From the NCBI RefSeq assembly GCF_019740315.1, contig NZ_JAHXZR010000006.1, positions 212,422 to 276,421 of the forward strand: 64,000 nt of DNA. The letters are read 5' to 3'. The notes below the pieces were generated by a model. The model was not told where the DNA came from. It searched no databases and saw nothing but the letters and a program-made list of their open reading frames with translations. Positions 62,606 to 64,000 of this stretch are shown piece by piece (the stretch's first letter is position 1; each line of letters opens with the position of its first letter). This DNA comes from Oceanobacter mangrovi. Lineage in GTDB: Bacteria > Pseudomonadota > Gammaproteobacteria > Pseudomonadales > Oceanobacteraceae. A program made the position numbers and the translations under genes.

Positions 62606-63211
62606 TCACATCGATTTAGTTGAGTCGAGGTAACCCAAATACTCTTTATATTTACCGCCCAATAAACCAAGAACATCTTCAAGCATATTTTTTGTTGCGC
62701 CTTCAATATCATCAGCTTTAATAGATCCGGGAAACAACTCTTCGATCATATCCCATGAATGATAAGCCCTCTCCTCCTCCCAATTTCTAATCTGATACAG
62801 ATCTTTTACTGCGTCAGCCTTGCCATCGGAGAAGAGTTCTTTCAACCTATCTAGTCGGGCATACTCACAATCTAAATCGAATGCATTAGAAAAATAGCCA
62901 AACTCAGTTGCTGACAAAAACACTTCATCATCACCATCAAGAACGCTCCAGTCTTCTTCAAACTGATCATAATGCGATGAATCAATGCAATCTTCTGTTG
63001 GAACTTTACTTTTCCGTGTCCACAGAAAATTAGGTATAACGTAATCTTTATCTGCAAAAAAGCGGAACAGTATAAAAACTGTGATGCCGTTATTTAACTG
63101 TTTTGAGAATTGCATCTTTTTTCCGGTACTCTTACATACAAAGTCAGAATACTCTGACTGCATATAGGTCAGAATACGTTCCTGCAAATAGCTTCGAAAC
63201 AAATCAATCAA
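62606..63211 (-). CDS. candidate immunity protein of the Rhs nuclease
   Basis: This protein of about 200 residues has no known domain to me. It is mostly acidic and helical (WSVLDGDDEVFLSATEFGYF, IEGATKNMLEDVLGLLGG). It follows the toxin tip directly. TTG 63209-63211 is six bases after AGAGGA, which itself overlaps the toxin stop, and is my preferred start. GTG at 63229 lies inside the toxin gene. The position immediately after an Rhs tip is that of the cognate immunity gene. AT-rich composition matches the tip. Confidence 0.65.
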   Translation of the reverse strand: MIDLFRSYLQERILTYMQSEYSDFVCKSTGKKMQFSKQLNNGITVFILFRFFADKDYVIPNFLWTRKSKVPTEDCIDSSHYDQFEEDWSVLDGDDEVFLSATEFGYFSNAFDLDCEYARLDRLKELFSDGKADAVKDLYQIRNWEEERAYHSWDMIEELFPGSIKADDIEGATKNMLEDVLGLLGGKYKEYLGYLDSTKSM

Positions 63212-63213
63212 AA

Positions 63214-63585
63214 TCAATCCTCTATACACTCTTCAAAATAAACTTCTGCTGACCAACGCGCAAACTCAAGCGCGCCATTAAAGAAATCAATTGCAGATAA
63301 ATCCACTCCAGCCCGTTCCAAATAGCCTAATGATTTCTCTAATCGATTGTTAGAAATCTTATCGACACCTACAACCTTTACATTGGTAGCATTCCCTTTT
63401 TGAGCTGCGAGCAATTGATCCTTCAGTCTCCTTAAAGCCTTTGATCCATAGCTAGGTATTTTTGACTTAGTCTCTATGGTCAACAAAACATCTTCACCTT
63501 TAGCCAACAAGTCCAACTGCTTTTTACTACCCTTGATCTTTGGGTTTTTAGTTAACTTTTTAGGCTTAATGCACTCCTTTACAAT
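63214..63585 (-). pseudogene. Rhs toxin tip, PD-(D/E)XK nuclease-like, separated from core by a stop
   Basis: This segment is in the same frame as the Rhs core at 63586-64000, divided from it by a single TGA (63586-63588). It encodes 123 residues: IVKECIKPKKLTKNPKIKGS, then KKQLDLLAKGEDVLLTIETK, ending FARWSAEVYFEECIED. The pattern D-x(n)-E-x-K (LDLLA...IETKSKIPSYG) is the core of PD-(D/E)XK nucleases, a common Rhs toxin class. If the TGA is real the tip is not made with the core, unless read through or restarted at a TTG near 63516. Confidence 0.6.
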
Positions 63586-64000
63586 TCACTCTACAACTTT
63601 TTCAGAATCCTTCCCGATTCTATTCAAAAGTTTACCGCCCTGCCTAGAAGCCCCTTGTGCAAACAACCTACCAGCCGTCGCTGTATTTCTCCCTATATTA
63701 TTTATAGTAACGCTCAATTCACCCAATGAAAGATAACCACTAGGATCAACCATATTGACAGGATCAGCATTACCGTAGAGATATTTATTTAACGTTACTG
63801 GCTCAAGTGGCAGACCTACAAATTCATCCATCTGCGTAAACCTTCCCACGCCCTGATCGTAATACCTTGCTCTCAGGTAATACTGGTCGAGGTTTTCGTC
63901 GTATTGCTCGCCGGTGTAGAGGTAGTAGTTGTCGCTGTCGCCGGTTTGGTTCAGCAGGCTGCCGAAGGCTTCGTATTGGTATTGGTCGGTGATGTTGCCG
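63586..64000 (-). CDS. Rhs protein, C-terminal part of the core (5' end outside the window)
   Basis: The frame enters from beyond 64000 with GNITDQYQYEAFGSLLNQ, followed by the Rhs hallmark YYLRARYYDQGVGRFTQMDE and the core end NADPVNMVDPSGYL (DPxG), after which the tip begins. The tip part visible before the stop is SLGELSVTINNIGRNTATAG and about 30 residues more. Rhs proteins form a shell around a C-terminal toxin, released by autoproteolysis at the DPxG region, and are delivered by type VI secretion. In this window no secretion genes are visible. Confidence 0.85.
   Translation of the reverse strand, partial: GNITDQYQYEAFGSLLNQTGDSDNYYLYTGEQYDENLDQYYLRARYYDQGVGRFTQMDEFVGLPLEPVTLNKYLYGNADPVNMVDPSGYLSLGELSVTINNIGRNTATAGRLFAQGASRQGGKLLNRIGKDSEKVVE

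Noticed and set aside
63586..63588. TGA read as selenocysteine
   Set aside because: No selenocysteine insertion hairpin was evident after it, and Rhs tips are not known selenoproteins. A nonsense change or sequencing error is simpler.

Overview
The window reads as chromosomal DNA of a gammaproteobacterium, most likely Pseudomonadales or Oceanospirillales. The pointers are an EF-P with arginine at the loop tip next to its EarP rhamnosyltransferase, an antABC dioxygenase set of the Acinetobacter/Pseudomonas type, upp-uraA, rlmF and mtfA, and several families of REP-like palindromes between genes. Species-level placement is not possible from sequence reading alone. No tRNA, rRNA or CRISPR array was seen.

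Layout. 1-1168 is the right part of an IS3-family element that has cut off a small exported protein. 1300-9320 holds tandem repeats and housekeeping genes: DUF3297, MtfA, two membrane proteins, bacteriohemerythrin, and the HD phosphohydrolase - earP - efp operon. 9419-20502 is a catabolic block: antABC (anthranilate to catechol), then a dienelactone-hydrolase/SnoaL fusion, an SDR, a StyA-like flavoprotein monooxygenase and a flavin reductase. That gene content and order match the iifABCD indole-oxidation genes. An outer-membrane channel-like protein, two AraC regulators and a stand-alone Lrp-type RAM domain complete the block. Three of its promoter regions carry the same kind of tandem GGATA operator, so ant, iif and the RAM gene look like one AraC/XylS-type regulon for indole to anthranilate to catechol.

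20583-36000 is mixed: a beta-helix lipoprotein, a coiled-coil lipoprotein, a Nif11-like peptide, a polytopic permease, an iron alcohol dehydrogenase, a diguanylate cyclase, rlmF, a CZB chemoreceptor, upp-uraA, an M48 protease and an orphan AAA+ ATPase. 36034-41070 is a TetR-adaptor-RND efflux operon. 41286-47518 has a DyP peroxidase, an AcpA-like phosphoesterase, a GNAT enzyme and a membrane chemoreceptor. 47733-54239 is ethanolamine catabolism without a microcompartment, with eutB and eutC fused into one gene next to eutA, plus a divergent PNPOx-like / MocR pair. 54287-59314 has a TetR/MFS pair, thioredoxin, an ArsR-rhodanese fusion with a perfect palindromic operator, DUF2938, and an ACT-less threonine dehydratase preceded by what looks like a complete isoleucine attenuator.

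From about 60150 to the end the sequence becomes AT-rich and mosaic. It is an Rhs locus whose core C-terminus runs in from beyond the right edge, a PD-(D/E)XK-like toxin tip separated from the core by one in-frame TGA, a candidate immunity gene, remnants of two IS3-type ends in opposite orientation, an orphan toxin-tail/LRR gene pair, and an orphan Rhs core fragment that repeats sequence found at the window edge. The items most worth following up are the indole regulon, the ilvA attenuator, the EutBC fusion and the Rhs tip array.
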